Below, one piece after another: positions 36,769 to 48,807 of a stretch of 64,000 bases of DNA. Position 1 is the stretch's first letter. The number at the start of each line of letters is the position of its first letter. A program made the translations under genes and the position numbers. Under the pieces are notes generated by a model. It worked only from the letters and a program-made list of their open reading frames with translations, was not told where the DNA came from and did no database searches. Origin of the DNA: Physcomitrium patens (taxonomy: Eukaryota; Streptophyta; Bryopsida; Funariales; Funariaceae); contig NC_037255.1 in the NCBI RefSeq assembly GCF_000002425.4, positions 13,917,626 through 13,981,625 on the forward strand. The letters are read 5' to 3'.

Positions 36769-37775
36769 CTATTGTAGCTGGACGAATCCGTTTTCCGACA
36801 TGTTGTCTTCTTTGACCGTCGTACCCCTCATTTTATAGTTGCGTCGTTTCTTTGGACAATGTTGAGCAGTGTGCTTAGGTTCTCCGTAATATAAACATAA
36901 TCCTTCTTGATGACGACGAATCTTTTCTTGCTCAGTTAGGGGTTTAAAACGTACCGCATCAATTTGCATGTCTTCTACTTCTGAATGTACGTTTGGCAAA
37001 GATGTTGATGTTGTCATTGAATAATAATGTTGAGGTTCCCGTGATTGATTCTCGGATCGAAATTCAAAAAGTCGATTATCACATTTTATCGCAAAATCGA
37101 TTGCTTGACTCAAAGTTTGAGGATCAGGTAAGTTGAGCATCAATTTCTTTACTTCGTATTGTAATCCATAAAGAAATTGACTAATGAGTGCAGCATCATC
37201 CCACTTGATGTCAATTGCAAGTTGTCAAAATTGTGAAGCATATACTGTTACTAAGCGATTTTCTTGTCGCAGAATTCGGATCTTATTTGTTGCAACACGA
37301 GTTGCATCGTGTTCACCATACATAGATCGAAACTCTGCCAAAAAAGCTTCCAAATTGTCCAATATTGGATTTCGTTGTTCAAAAAAAGACGAAAACCACG
37401 ATAATGCAGAACCAGAAAGTAGAGTGCCAATAAACCTGACTTGTGATCCTGGAGTTGGATAGCTTTGCGGTTGAAGTTCAATTGCCAATTGTACTTGATT
37501 GATGAACCCTCGAAACTTTGATCTCGTACCATCAAATTTCTCAGGTAAGGCAATTCTTGTTTCTCTAGTGTTTATAGGATGTTGTACAATTGGAGAAGGA
37601 ACGTGATTTGTTGTAGATGTTGAAGCAGCTCCGATCATCTCAATATCTCCACTTTCTGCTATTCTTGTTCTTTCCTGTGTTGGTGAATTGAGTTGATGCA
37701 TCGCAAGCATTAACTCCCTCATTTGCTCTTGCATTTGTGCCATTGCACTCTTCATTTCAACAAGCTCTGCCATAA
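36769..37775 (-). pseudogene. Element D gag (nearly whole fossil)
   Basis: On minus the likely gag start is MAELVEMKSAMAQMQEQMR, about 210 bp after the 5' LTR. The gag core includes FDGTRSKFRGFINQVQLAIE and WFSSFFEQRNPILDNLEAF, followed by a zinc-knuckle-like CLYYGEPKHTAQHCPKKRRN near the C-terminus. It matches element B gag. Very few breaks are visible. Confidence 0.88.
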
Positions 37776-37985
37776 TGACACTAAGAAGAAAAATTTGTTT
37801 GATATTGCTCAAGACAAAAGAAAAGAAAGACTTGATAACAAAGAAGATACTAAGAACAATATCAGTTTAGAAGTGAATAATCCGCAAACTTCTAATACGC
37901 TTATGTCTTGTCAAGAGAAAGGGGTAATCCACTCTTACTCAAGAAAAAACAAAGCTCTGATATTGTAAGTGTACTCTTGTCAATC

Positions 37986-38537
37986 TGTCAAGGACAAAGA
38001 TTTGATGAGGGAAAATATACACCAAAAGGCTATCTCGATATAATAAGTCAAAATATAAACAAGTAGGTATATTAAAAGGAAACTGGAATGGCTATTGCCA
38101 CAAGACAAGAAACTAAAGACTCTTGAACCTGGACTAGAAGCAAGAAAGGAGTTGACAAGAGTGAAGAAGCCTTCACTCTTGTCTCTATATATACTATCTA
38201 ACTAGGGGCTACGTGGCGACGTTCTATAGGACCTCCAATATGTGTTGACTTTGTAGGACACATGCCTTGACTTACAAGGCAAGTTTTTCTATGTGTGGGC
38301 CATATAGTTAGCTTGATCTTCAAGCTAACAACATGTGTGGCACATGGCCAACTTGTTGACCACGTTTCTAATCCAAAAAGTCAATTAAAGACACCTATGA
38401 AGTCAAAGCAGCGTCTAGGAAGTTTCTAAGAAGCTTCTATATTAAATATTATAGAATTAACTTACTTTTGTCTACTTTTACTTACTTCTAACTATTTCTA
38501 TATGTAATAATAAGCTTACATGATAATGGCCGTGACA
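37986..38537 (-). repeat. Element D 5' LTR
   Basis: 552 bp, TG...CA, nearly identical to 31726-32277, followed on + by the ATAAA duplication. It carries TACGTGGC at 38210-38217 and a TATA-like run about 20 bp away on the downstream side. Confidence 0.94.
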
Positions 38538-39458
38538 ATAAAAGTAGGTAAAAAGTAAGTAATTCTATAGTATTAAATATGGAAGCTTCCTAGAGGCTTT
38601 ATAGACGTTGCTTTGACTTCATAAAGTATCTTTAAATTGACTTTTTGGATTAGAAACATGGTCAACAAGTTGGCCATGTGCCACACATGTTGTTAGTTTG
38701 AAGATCAAGGTAACTATGTGGCCCACATGTAGAAAAACTTGCCTTGTAAGTCAAGGCATGTGTCCTACAAAGTCAACACATATTGGAGGTCCTATAGAAC
38801 GTCGCCACGTAACCCTAGTTAGATAATATATATAGAGACAAGAGTGAAGCCTTCTTCACTCTTATCAACTCCTTTCTTGCTTCCAATCTAGTTTCAAGGG
38901 TCTCTAGTTTTCTTATCTTTTGGCAATAGCCATTCTAGTTTCTCTTTCAATATACATACTTATTTATTTATATTTTGTTACCTTTCTTTGAGTGAAGGCT
39001 CACTTGTCTAAATTGCTTTTTTATCGAGTTCTTGTCCTTGACAAAAATCAATCTTCTATAGAATGTGATAACAAACTTCTAATATCTTTTCATAATAATT
39101 CAATCATATAATACTCTTATTATATACTCAATATCTCATAAATCAATCTTTGATTTATTCCATAGATTCACTTCACAGTATTCAGAAACTATCCATTATT
39201 CATCAACTCCAAAAAAAAAAAAAAAAATAGCACACCAAGCTTACCTCGACTCATGACTATCACAGTCTTGCCCCTCCCATATCTTCTTCAACTTACTTAT
39301 GCTTTACTTTTGAAATTCCAGATTTTAATTGTTATTCCTTATTTAACCATTTTTCACAACTAATTCAATTATCTGACCTATTGAATTGATAATCCTATGA
39401 TTGATTTATCTACTTTACCTATATCTTACAAAAACAAATTTCTACCCATTTTACATAG

Positions 39459-42400
39459 CTCCATTCTTAAATGTACAATATCCTCGTAAATATAGCATTG
39501 ATATATATCTAAAAAAAAACTACTTAACAAAACTCTACAAAATTGTTATCTCTCTGGCGTCCCAAATTATTCAATTTCCACATTATATATTGTTGGTTCT
39601 ACCAATTTTGGTTCCAAATGCAAACCCTCATCCTCTTCTAATCCTTCCATTGGCTCCTTCTTCAATTGGGTTGAAAGGTCTTTATTATATTCTCCGAATT
39701 CTCGGACTTGAGCCTCAAATTTTAGGATCTGGGCATCTTTCAATTCCAACTAGTTCTGATACTGATTCATTCCTTCTGAAACTTCAAAAACTAGCAACAT
39801 CAATACTTGGGATTGACCATTATTGACTAAAACATCTGCCAATTTTATCACCTCAGGGTTCAAAGCCTCAATTTCAACCATCAACCGCTCTATTTCACAT
39901 CTATATTGGTCACTTAATATTGCTTTCTCTTACCCTAATAATTCTACCTTTTTTCATTCTACTTGCAATTGGCACTTAATTTTCTTCCATTCCAAATTCC
40001 ATATATAGCAATACTAGAGCAATTCTTCCTATTGACCTTCTATAATCTATAAGATGTGTTTTTTTTTTTTTTTTTTGTCCAAGCTTTCCGTTTTTGGAAA
40101 AACCTCCACTGCAATGTCAACTTGGACTCTGCATTCTCTTGGATGATCCATTCTTTCTCTGCAATTCTTCGGTTCTGCTCTGATATCACTTTTTTGCTTA
40201 CTTCCAATTTCTGTTTGTCACTGCCCTCTACATCTAATGCTTGTACCATGTAATGTATTTGTCAAATGTACTTCAATAAAGCATTCTTAAGGTATATGCC
40301 TTCCAATAGTTGGCCTTGTAGAAATACCAATTGATTGATATTTAATGAAATTAGAACTTCATTCTCCTCTTCCACCACTAAAAAAATTGGAACTAGTTCT
40401 CGTGCAACTTTTGGAATTGCCTCCTATGCCAATGTAGAAATGGATTCTTCAATTTCATGGACTACATCCCCTGAATTGATAGTCAGTACCAATAAATTTT
40501 GTTCGCCTTATTGAAGTACTGGCAAGGGTATATTTTTCTCCACTATTGGCATTGCTTAAATTAATGTAAATGCAATCACTGCATATACATAGTTGAAATA
40601 GAGCAATGTTGTAAACTTTCCTATTTTGCACTTGGCTCTCATTGTCGCATAAATATAGATTGCTACATAAGTTATCCAATTGAACACCATCCTCTCAAGC
40701 GTCCCTACGATTGAAAATAATAACCATCTTGATATATATGTAGTGTGTCGGTACAAGCCTAAATGTCACAGCACAAAGCACAATCATTCCAAGAGCTCTG
40801 GAGTAATTACCTCAGCCATCCGCCAATCTTGGTTCTTTTCAAATGACGACATTCTATCTTTGAAAAATCTTCCTGGATTGAAATCGATTGATTCTTTGAT
40901 CTCTACCGCAAGCTCTCTAATTCAAAGATACAACACTTTTTCTAAGATTTTCTCATCAATACCAATAATGCGCCCTTGTACTATGCTTGATTCATCCTTT
41001 GGATCATAGTTTGTAATATATTCTTCTACTAATGCCAAAATTGAAGGCAAGCTATCTAACCTTCACAAAACTTGAAACATTTGCACATTTCAAAAATTTC
41101 ATATTCTTCTTAGTCTCTAGCAGATCTCCAATTTCATAGGCTCCATATTAGTAACGATTATTATAGATGGTGGTCCCAAATTGTATTTAGCTTTCATATT
41201 TCATCCACTTTTTTCTTTGTCCATATTTCTCTTTGCACTTTCAATTGCCATGTTGCACACTCTTCTAAGCTCTAACCATAAATGCTACTCTCCAATACTC
41301 CCAAAACATAAGAAATTATAACACACAAAAATAACACCAAAATGCGACACTAGAGAATGACCTTGAATGGTGTCCCACTCCTAATTCTTTACCTAGTAGT
41401 GATAACAACATGATATCCATATTGTCTATTTCTTCCACTGTTCCAATTGACCTACTATTAATTATATTTCAACTATCCTTTCAGCTGCCTCTACATTTTA
41501 GTCCACCTATACCCATAATTGAAATCCTTTTCAAATTTTTAGTATAATACAGCCTTAAATAATTTTTATTAATACGTTATCTTGTTGTAGTTTGGCTACT
41601 ATACAAAAATAATGTAATTATGTACTTAATATATAATTTACTAAATAACATGGTGAGAGCCATGTTAGTAGATTTTAGTTGGTTGTAGAATATAATTTGA
41701 TTATTACCTTGAAAAGACGTTGTTTAAAAAGATTATTATAGAATTTGTATAACTTTAATTTCTTTTGATAGTGGCTTTTAAGATTGGTTTTGGTTGATAG
41801 CAACTTCTAAATATTTAGAGTCACCTTTGTTAAACATTGGTGACTTTTGAAAATTTATTTTGGTTCTTTTATTTGGTGTTTAGAGCATAAATTATGTAAA
41901 TCTTATAAGAAAAAGGATTGAAGAAGGGTTTTGGTAGCAAAAGGAGTAATTAGGGCACCAATATAGATGAATAGAGATGAATGATGAAAATCTCCATTCC
42001 TATTGATCAAAAATCATGACCAATAGGCTTTGAGGAGGGTACTTGAGGCCATATTAGAGATTAGGATTAGTTTTTTGGAGCAATTTGAACTTTAAAGGCT
42101 AGGATCAACAAGTTTAGGATTTTGGCTATGGTTTTGGTACAAATCTTGTATAATTTGGACTTTGTGTGAAGGAGATATAGGTGCTCAAAGTTAAGGTATT
42201 GATTTGGGAGCTACTGTCACTCTTTTTGACATAACGCACGCGTACAAAGGGCAATTGAGGATCGGCGACTGCGACTAGAGAAAGCACTTTTGCAGCTACA
42301 CTTTTTGTATACTGCTTGCTCGATTTCAAGTTGGAATAAAGGAATTATTGGATTTTGAAGTCAATGCTTGCAATCTAAGAGTAGTAAGTGAGCCGATTTA

Positions 42401-43190
42401 CTTGTGGTTGTGACTTGAGCTATATCTTAAGCAATTTGACAAGGTTTTGGCTCAAAATTTCAGGAAATGTGTAAATTCATGTTAATAAATTTTGTACATA
42501 ATTTTAATGACATTTAAGTATTGGATTCTTGAGATATTAAGAAAATAGTACTTAGGTGCTTGTAAATTAGGATTTAGAGTATTTACTAGGATTTCTTAGA
42601 TGCTAAAAGATCAGGAGTGAATTTGCAATTGGTTTTTTTATTAATAAAATTTAAAGGTGAATTCTACTTGCCTTATAATTTTGAAACAAATTGAACGGCT
42701 AGATCAAGAGTTATGAATTTCTAAAGTTCAGAACAAGAAAATCCTTCATAGGAAAAATATGTTTTAAAGGGATTTTGTTATATTTTGAGTTTTATGCAAA
42801 TCAAAGGAGTTTTGGAAGCTAAGACAAGATTCATATAAAGGTTTAAGCTAAAATCTCTATAGCTAGATACCCAACGTATTTCCAGATAGCAAATCATGCC
42901 ATACGACAGATCTAGTATTGAATTGATGGCCCATAAAATCTTCTAATTGTACTGACCTATTAAAAAATCCTTCAACCACCTAATATAGACCATGCCGTCA
43001 GACTTGAAATTTTCCTATAAAATTATTAAAATGGCTATTATAAAGTAAGACCAAATCATTAGGCATAAAGGTCGTAGATCACAGTTTACTATTGTAGTAA
43101 TTCTTTTGTCGTTTCTGGATAGCTTCCATCGTTAAAAGAGCAGTAGCCCAAATTTCATCCAATTTTTTTAATTTTTTCAATTGATATTAT
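39459..43190 (-). pseudogene. Extra coding-like region of element E, downstream of integrase
   Basis: On minus, between the integrase end and the left LTR, about 3.7 kb remains. Parts of it read as protein in several short frames: a heptad-like, charged stretch near 40040-40249 (SKKVISEQNRRIAEKEWIIQ), another near 39567-39749 (MELKDAQILKFEAQVREFGE), and near 40800-41000 a segment with ESIDFNPGRFFKDRMSSFEK. The first two look like coiled coil. This may be an additional ORF of the element. The stretch from about 41100 to 42900 is AT-rich with little coding character and may hold other debris. It is fossil with many breaks and the function is unknown. Confidence 0.4.
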
Positions 43191-43199
43191 ATGGACTCT

Positions 43200-46100
43200 T
43201 TATCACTTAGTCATTCATCTACAGCGATCTATAAACTTTGGACTTCCAGTTCTATAGGTAAGATCTCTTCTTGCCCATAAATCAATTTGAATGTGGTGGA
43301 ATTAGTTGTCATTTTATACGTTATATGGTATGTCCATAAGGCTACAATTAATTTGGTATCCCAATCCATGCATGCCTCTAATATAGTCTTAGTTAATATC
43401 TTGCATAAAATACTGTTGGTCATTTCTGTTTGCCTATTGGCTCTAGAATGATATGAAGTTGTTTTCCTATGCTTAATCTTGTACATGCCCATCAAAGCTG
43501 TAATTGTAGAATTAATGAAATAGGTTCTACAATTATAAATCAATTCTTTAGGACATCCAAATCGAGTGATAACATTCTCATATAGAAACGTGGCGATAAT
43601 GTTAGCATTATCATGTTCTGTAGTAATAGCCTCTGTTCATTTGGTTATATAGTCTATGACAACTAAAATATATAGTTTTTGTTCATGTCTCGACATTGGT
43701 GCTATTGGTCCAACAAAATCAATTCTCCATTTCTCAAATGATACTTGGGCCAAAATTAGAACTAATGGCATGGCAGAAGTGTTAGTTGGTCAATCAATTC
43801 TTTGACATAGATCACATCAATAAATATATGAATATACATCTAAAAATATTGTTGGCGACTAATATCCGGCCATTAAAGCTTTCTGAGTAGTACTATCATT
43901 GATAAAATATCCACCACAACTATCCAAGTAGCAATAGTCTAATATCGATTGTACTTCACTTTGAAAGATACAGCATCATAAAATGCCATCCTATCCTTAC
44001 TTATATAAAGTATTACCAACCATTGTATAATGTGTACTTTTTAAAATTAAGTGTTTCTTAAGTTTTTCACTAAATGTAAGTGGAAATGTTAAGAATATCA
44101 AAAATTGAATTATTTCACTATACTTGGATGAAATCACATCTACAGCAAATAAATCAGTGTTAAGAAGTACATCAAGAACAGGTTCATTATCCAAGATATT
44201 GGACAGCCGGTATAAATGGTCAGCATTTGCATGGTTCTTCTCAAGTCTTACGATAATAATAAAATTAAATTTTTATAGTAGTAATATCTATCTGATAATG
44301 CATCCACTCAACTGATGCTTATTAATTATGTATTTTAGAGCATCATGATCTACATAAAACATGAATGGATAATCCAACAAATAATGCTAAAATTTTTGAA
44401 CCAAATATATTATGTCCAAAGCTTCCCGTTCATTAGTAGTGTAATTTTGTTCGGCAACCACCAATAATCGATTGACATAATATATTGAATGATCTAAGTC
44501 CTTTTTATCCTTATGACTTAACACAGATCCAATTACAACATTGAATGCATCAACATACACATAAAATGACTTTGTCTAATAAAGAACGACTAATATTGGT
44601 ACAAATACCAATTTTTGCTTCAATTCTTCAAACGCCATTATACACTCTTTGGTCTAAACTACACTGGTTCCATCTAACAAAGGTTTTTTTGAAAGATTAG
44701 TTAGAGGTTGACAAATGACTACAAATGAATGAATAAATCGTCCATAATAACTGACATGGCTGACAAAACCACGAACACTTAGCACTGTCTCTGGTCATAG
44801 TATGTTCATTATGTGCTAAACTTTATCTTGATCACTGGCAATACTGCATCTGGAAACTATGTGTTCCAAAAGTTTTTCAAACTAAATACCAAATTGGTAT
44901 TTATCAGTGTTCAACGATTTTTCATATATAGCACATTGATTCAAACATTTGTCTAGGCATTTCAGATGATCTTATTTTATACTGAAAGTATAAAAGTCAT
45001 CTAAAAAATATCTCCATAAATATTTGTAAGTAATCCTGAAATACCTGAGTTATCACCCTTTGAAACGTAGCTGAAGCATTACATAACCCAAATGGCATAA
45101 AGCAATAAGCAAATGTTCCCCAGTCTGTAATGAAAGTAATCTTTAGCTAACCTTTTTTTATAATTTTAACTTGATTATAACCATAAAATCCATCTAGGAA
45201 AGAATAACATTCATGCCCTGCTACTGCATCCAATATACTATCAGTAAAAGATAATGGAAAGTAATCTTTTTTGATAGTCGCATTTAGTTTCCAAAAATCC
45301 TGAAAAATTTTGATTTTTCCATTCTTCTTTGGCACCATCACGATTGGAGAAATCCACTCACTGTTTGGTACTAGATAAATAAAATTAACCTTAATAAGCT
45401 TGTCTAATTTCTCTTTTATCATAAAAGAATATTTTGGATTAAGTCGATGTTGCCTCTGACGGACAGGTTTAGCATCCTCCTCCAAAATGATCTAATGTTC
45501 ACAAACGTCTATAGGGATACCTTTCAAATCAGCATAAGTCCAAGCAAAAGTGAATTTACGGTGAATGAAAAATTCTTTCTAACATGTCAATTCCTGATCC
45601 TAAATACTTTTGTAAATTTTAATTGTCTGAGGTATTTCAATTGTTGCCAAGTTAATAATTTGACATAAAGATTCAACTGCCTTTTCTTGTTTCAGCTCCC
45701 TCATCGATTTTGATCCATTCGTCAAGTCTGACATATTAGAGATACTCAATTATGATTCCAGTGCATTAATCCAATGCACATCATATTTATTCATCCAATC
45801 TATAATAACATGATTGAAATTTTCTATATCCAATGGGTATATCAAATATTCTCCTAGTCCTCCACATTGATACACCACCCCATGATACTAAGCTGTCTTG
45901 AAGGATGCTTCTTCCTTTGGTACAATGGCATCTTCATGAAAATTGAGCTCATCGTCAGATGTCAATTCAGATGCTCACATTTGAGATTCTCCATGATAGT
46001 GTATCAGATACATTTATAATATCATCATGTCTCCGCCTCTCCCAATCGTCAAAGTACCACAACTCCAATTATTCTTGACTTTTGTTTCATAAAGCCAAGG

Positions 46101-46500
46101 TCGTTCTAATAAAATTAGATATGATAAAGTTGAATGCTCTAATAAAAAATAAAATAGTCTATTTTGTATTCAATACCAGCAATTATGGTTTGAATATTTC
46201 TCAAGATATCCATTAGTTTTATCCGGCTATGATCTACCATCCATAATACTAATATCGTGAGTATTAAATGTATTAAGTCTAAAGCATCCATTATATTTGC
46301 ATTCATTAAATTGATGCTGGAGCCACCATCTATTTGGACTCTAAAAATCATAATATTGTCTATTGATACATCGATGGTTAACACACTTAAGTCAGGGTTC
46401 AAAGTAACCTCAAGAACTTTATTATTGCATTGCAATTCTTTCTTTTCATTTGTGTTTGCTTTATTCTTTGAGGTAATATATTTTTTTCTCATAGACTCGG
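43200..46500 (-). pseudogene. Element E pol region (fossil)
   Basis: On minus: protease near 46490-46140 with VQIDGGSSINLMN; RT near 45485-44950 with NPKYSFMIKEKLDKLI, VPKKNGKIKI and DAVAGHECYSFLDGFYGYNQ; the RT end and RNase H about 44900-44250; integrase about 44190-43230 with MSRHEQKLYILVVIDY, then TSYHSRANRQTEMTNSILCK. The domain order fits Ty3/gypsy. It has many breaks. Confidence 0.78.
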
Positions 46501-46714
46501 ACTTTGAACAACTAGAGGAGCTTTCTTAGAATGTCCGTCTATGAGAAGATCTTTTAATAGATAAGATGTCTCTTGGAACTACACAAAGGATGGAATTGGT
46601 TTAGGCTGAGTAAAGACCTTAGTAGTTGGGATCTCATTGGTTTACGTAGACATGCCAAGTTTCATCATTGATAAGATGCCCGAAACTAAATTTGACATTC
46701 TCATAATTGGATTG

Positions 46715-46795
46715 AATTGGTCCTTTGCAATTGGTTCACCCAAGTATTGAATTAGTCCTTTCTCCTTTTGTTGACTCTTGGTAAATATTACTTAG
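46715..46795. repeat. Short fragment resembling the C-family LTR inside element E
   Basis: The stretch with GGTTCACCC, then TTGAATTAGTCCTTTC, then TTGACTC matches the inverted solo LTR near 30560-30630 in the same order and spacing, at roughly 80% identity over about 45-75 bp. It lies between the E gag and protease regions. No TG/CA ends or target duplication are seen, so it is a remnant or a shared ancestral piece. Confidence 0.45.
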
Positions 46796-46899
46796 ATACA
46801 TTCTATCCAATTATTCAAGGAATCTTAAGAATCTTGATTAATATCTTTAATCTTACTTTATAGTGGGATCTCTTAATCACGGTTCTTGAATTTCAACGT

Positions 46900-48807
46900 A
46901 GCATTATACTACTAATATATATGCCCTGACTGTTTATAATTTCGACAGACTGGAGCATAATCATCACTAGCTCTTGGATTAGGATATTCACTAGCATAAT
47001 GACCAATCTACCTGCAACAATAACAATGAAGTAGTCTACTTCTACCTCCATCAGGCATATTGGATATCTCTACTTGTATATATCGAGTGAGCTTGATCTA
47101 AGTTGAATTGATAAATGATCTTGATTGTCCTATTGGTATAGAGGTAACTAGAATCGATAGCAATGATGAAAAATATTGGTGATATCGCAATTATTCCTTC
47201 ATATAGTTATCGGAGTTTGATGTAGAATTCGGATTATAATTTGTACCTTTAAAGTTATTAAAGGTTCAATTTTGCCTATTTGAACGATATCCGTTCTAAC
47301 CAAAAGTATTTCTTATTTGAACTTGATTGACATCCCACTGAGTAGGTAGGATCATGGTCTGATTACCAAACTATTATTACTTTTTTCAATTCCAATAATT
47401 AGCTGTCAAATGCTTTCCTCCACAAAATGTACATTGTACCATCATTTGTGGAGGAGAGGGGCATTCTGTCACAAAATGACCTTGGCCCTTACAATTACTT
47501 TACCATATATTAAGCCTAGTATTGCTAGATTTTTGCCTCTTCTCTTTATGCTTTGCCACATTGATTGCCATTTCTTTCATTTTCTTAGTCAAATTTAACA
47601 AGAAGATTTCATTAAAATCCTTCGGAGCTGATACTATTGGCAACTCTATTGTAGTCAACAATTGTTATTGATAAGAGAAGTATGGAGACTGAAATGTTGC
47701 CATGTTTGTTAGTATAGCTTACAATGGGATGATATTAATTGTTCCATGTGTATTAGCACTTGAATTGATACATGTATTGAACATTCTGGGATAACTAACT
47801 ATTGCTCCATTCCATGCCAAGATTTCATAACCTCCTTGAACTGGAATTATAGTGGCTTCCATAGTTAAAAATTGGTCATAATGGCATTCTTTCTAAACCT
47901 TTGATCGATTAAGAGATGTAGTTACCATATTTGGTTGAGCCTCTTTTACAAACATTTTTAGTTCGGGTAGGTGCAATTCGTTGATTAATATAGATAATAT
48001 AATAGCCTTTGGCATTTGATAATTTAGCTACTTGTGGAGTATATCTGCTACACGGCCATAGTACAATTCTATTACCTCTCTTCGATTCATTTTATTATTC
48101 ATTAATCTTTCTCAAAATCAATCCTCAAAACCAATTAAGCAAAAATAGATTAAAAATATATTCTTTAATACCTCCCAATTAGAAAATTGATCCATGAGTT
48201 GGCAGTTATACCATTCAAATGCCATGTCTTTCAAGGTCATTGGTAGCCATCACAACCAAATATCTTTAATTCTACCATTATTGGCTACACATGCGGTCAA
48301 GAACTGAGACAAGTCTTGATCTAGATCTACACTTGGCAAGTCCCTTAAAGTAAGTAATGGAGCCACGCTAGTTGTTCAATTACCCATGTCTTCTATTTAG
48401 ATTGCTATTGGAACTGCTAGACCACTCGTTGTCATTGAAGAGGACAATGTACTACTTAATTTCTTATTAAAATAACCACTGCCTTGTCCAAATGTCTTTT
48501 TTAAACTTTCTAACCTCCTCAATTTGCTATTATTATTCCTGAATAAGTATATTGATTGAATTGGAGGTAAAAACCACAGATTTTGAAACATGTTGAATTG
48601 ACCTTTATTGGCAAGAAATTTATGCCATTCTATAGAATTAGTTTTTGCTATTGAGAAAGTATCCAATGGAATACCCAATTCTTCTATGTCTCCTCCACTT
48701 TGAGTTAATGACCTCAAGAGGTACGTTGCGCTATTGATAAAAAATTTTACAAATGCTCTTAGTAAATTTCTTAATAATATATATATGTCTAAAATATTAG
48801 AGGCCAA
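46900..48807 (-). pseudogene. Element E gag with zinc knuckles (fossil)
   Basis: Two zinc-knuckle-like segments are readable on minus, one near 47500-47410 (NCKGQGHFVTECPSPP) and one near 47020-46930. Upstream, toward 48800, lies gag-like sequence (for example FLRNNNSKLRRLESLKKTFG). The arrangement is normal for a Ty3/gypsy gag. It is broken in many places. Confidence 0.55.

Larger units (their letters stand above)
31726..38537 (-). mobile_element. Element D: young Ty3/gypsy chromovirus of the same family as B
   Basis: LTRs are 31726-32277 and 37986-38537, both 552 bp. Target duplication ATAAA lies at 31721-31725 and 38538-38542. On minus: gag, protease, RT, RNase H, integrase, chromodomain and a 140-codon accessory ORF, then a run of Gs with AGAAGGGGGGG before the 3' LTR. 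I count about a dozen LTR differences in 552 bp, so it is young, in the range of one to two million years under a typical plant rate. It looks almost whole, with about three or four visible breaks in gag-pol and one solo LTR (32786-33218) inserted between the pol end and the accessory ORF. Confidence 0.95.
15532..39043 (+). mobile_element. Element B: Ty3/gypsy chromovirus, split by four later insertions
   Basis: The 5' LTR is 15532-16081. The 3' LTR starts at 31665, is split by element D, and ends at 39043. Target duplication AAAAT lies at 15527-15531 and 39044-39048. The uninterrupted right LTR of E shows the empty site near 49548. On + the element reads gag, protease, RT, RNase H, integrase, chromodomain and accessory ORF. 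Insertions inside it: solo LTR 17041-18720, element C 21833-29309, inverted solo LTR 29668-30809 and element D 31726-38537. The two LTRs differ by roughly 10% by eye over the stretch compared, so it is clearly older than D. It has many breaks besides the insertions. Confidence 0.92.
31665..39043 (+). repeat. Element B 3' LTR, interrupted by element D
   Basis: Left piece 31665-31725 (TGTCACGGAC...), right piece 38543-39043 (ending CCTTGACA). Together they are about 562 bp and match 15532-16081. The gap is element D with its ATAAA duplication. Confidence 0.9.
8669..39458 (-). repeat. Element E left (3') LTR, interrupted by elements A and B
   Basis: Three blocks (8669-8722, 14835-15531, 39049-39458) align in order with the uninterrupted copy at 48797-49954. 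Shared stretches include CATGGCTTAATCTAACTTTG and CTTACTTATGCTTTACTT. The intervening DNA is exactly elements A and B with their 5-bp target duplications. Confidence 0.85.

Noticed and set aside
42210-42245. A TGTCAC...GACATAACG stretch that looked like a further C-type LTR end
   Set aside because: No matching partner end, no duplication, and the neighbouring sequence does not align with the C LTR.
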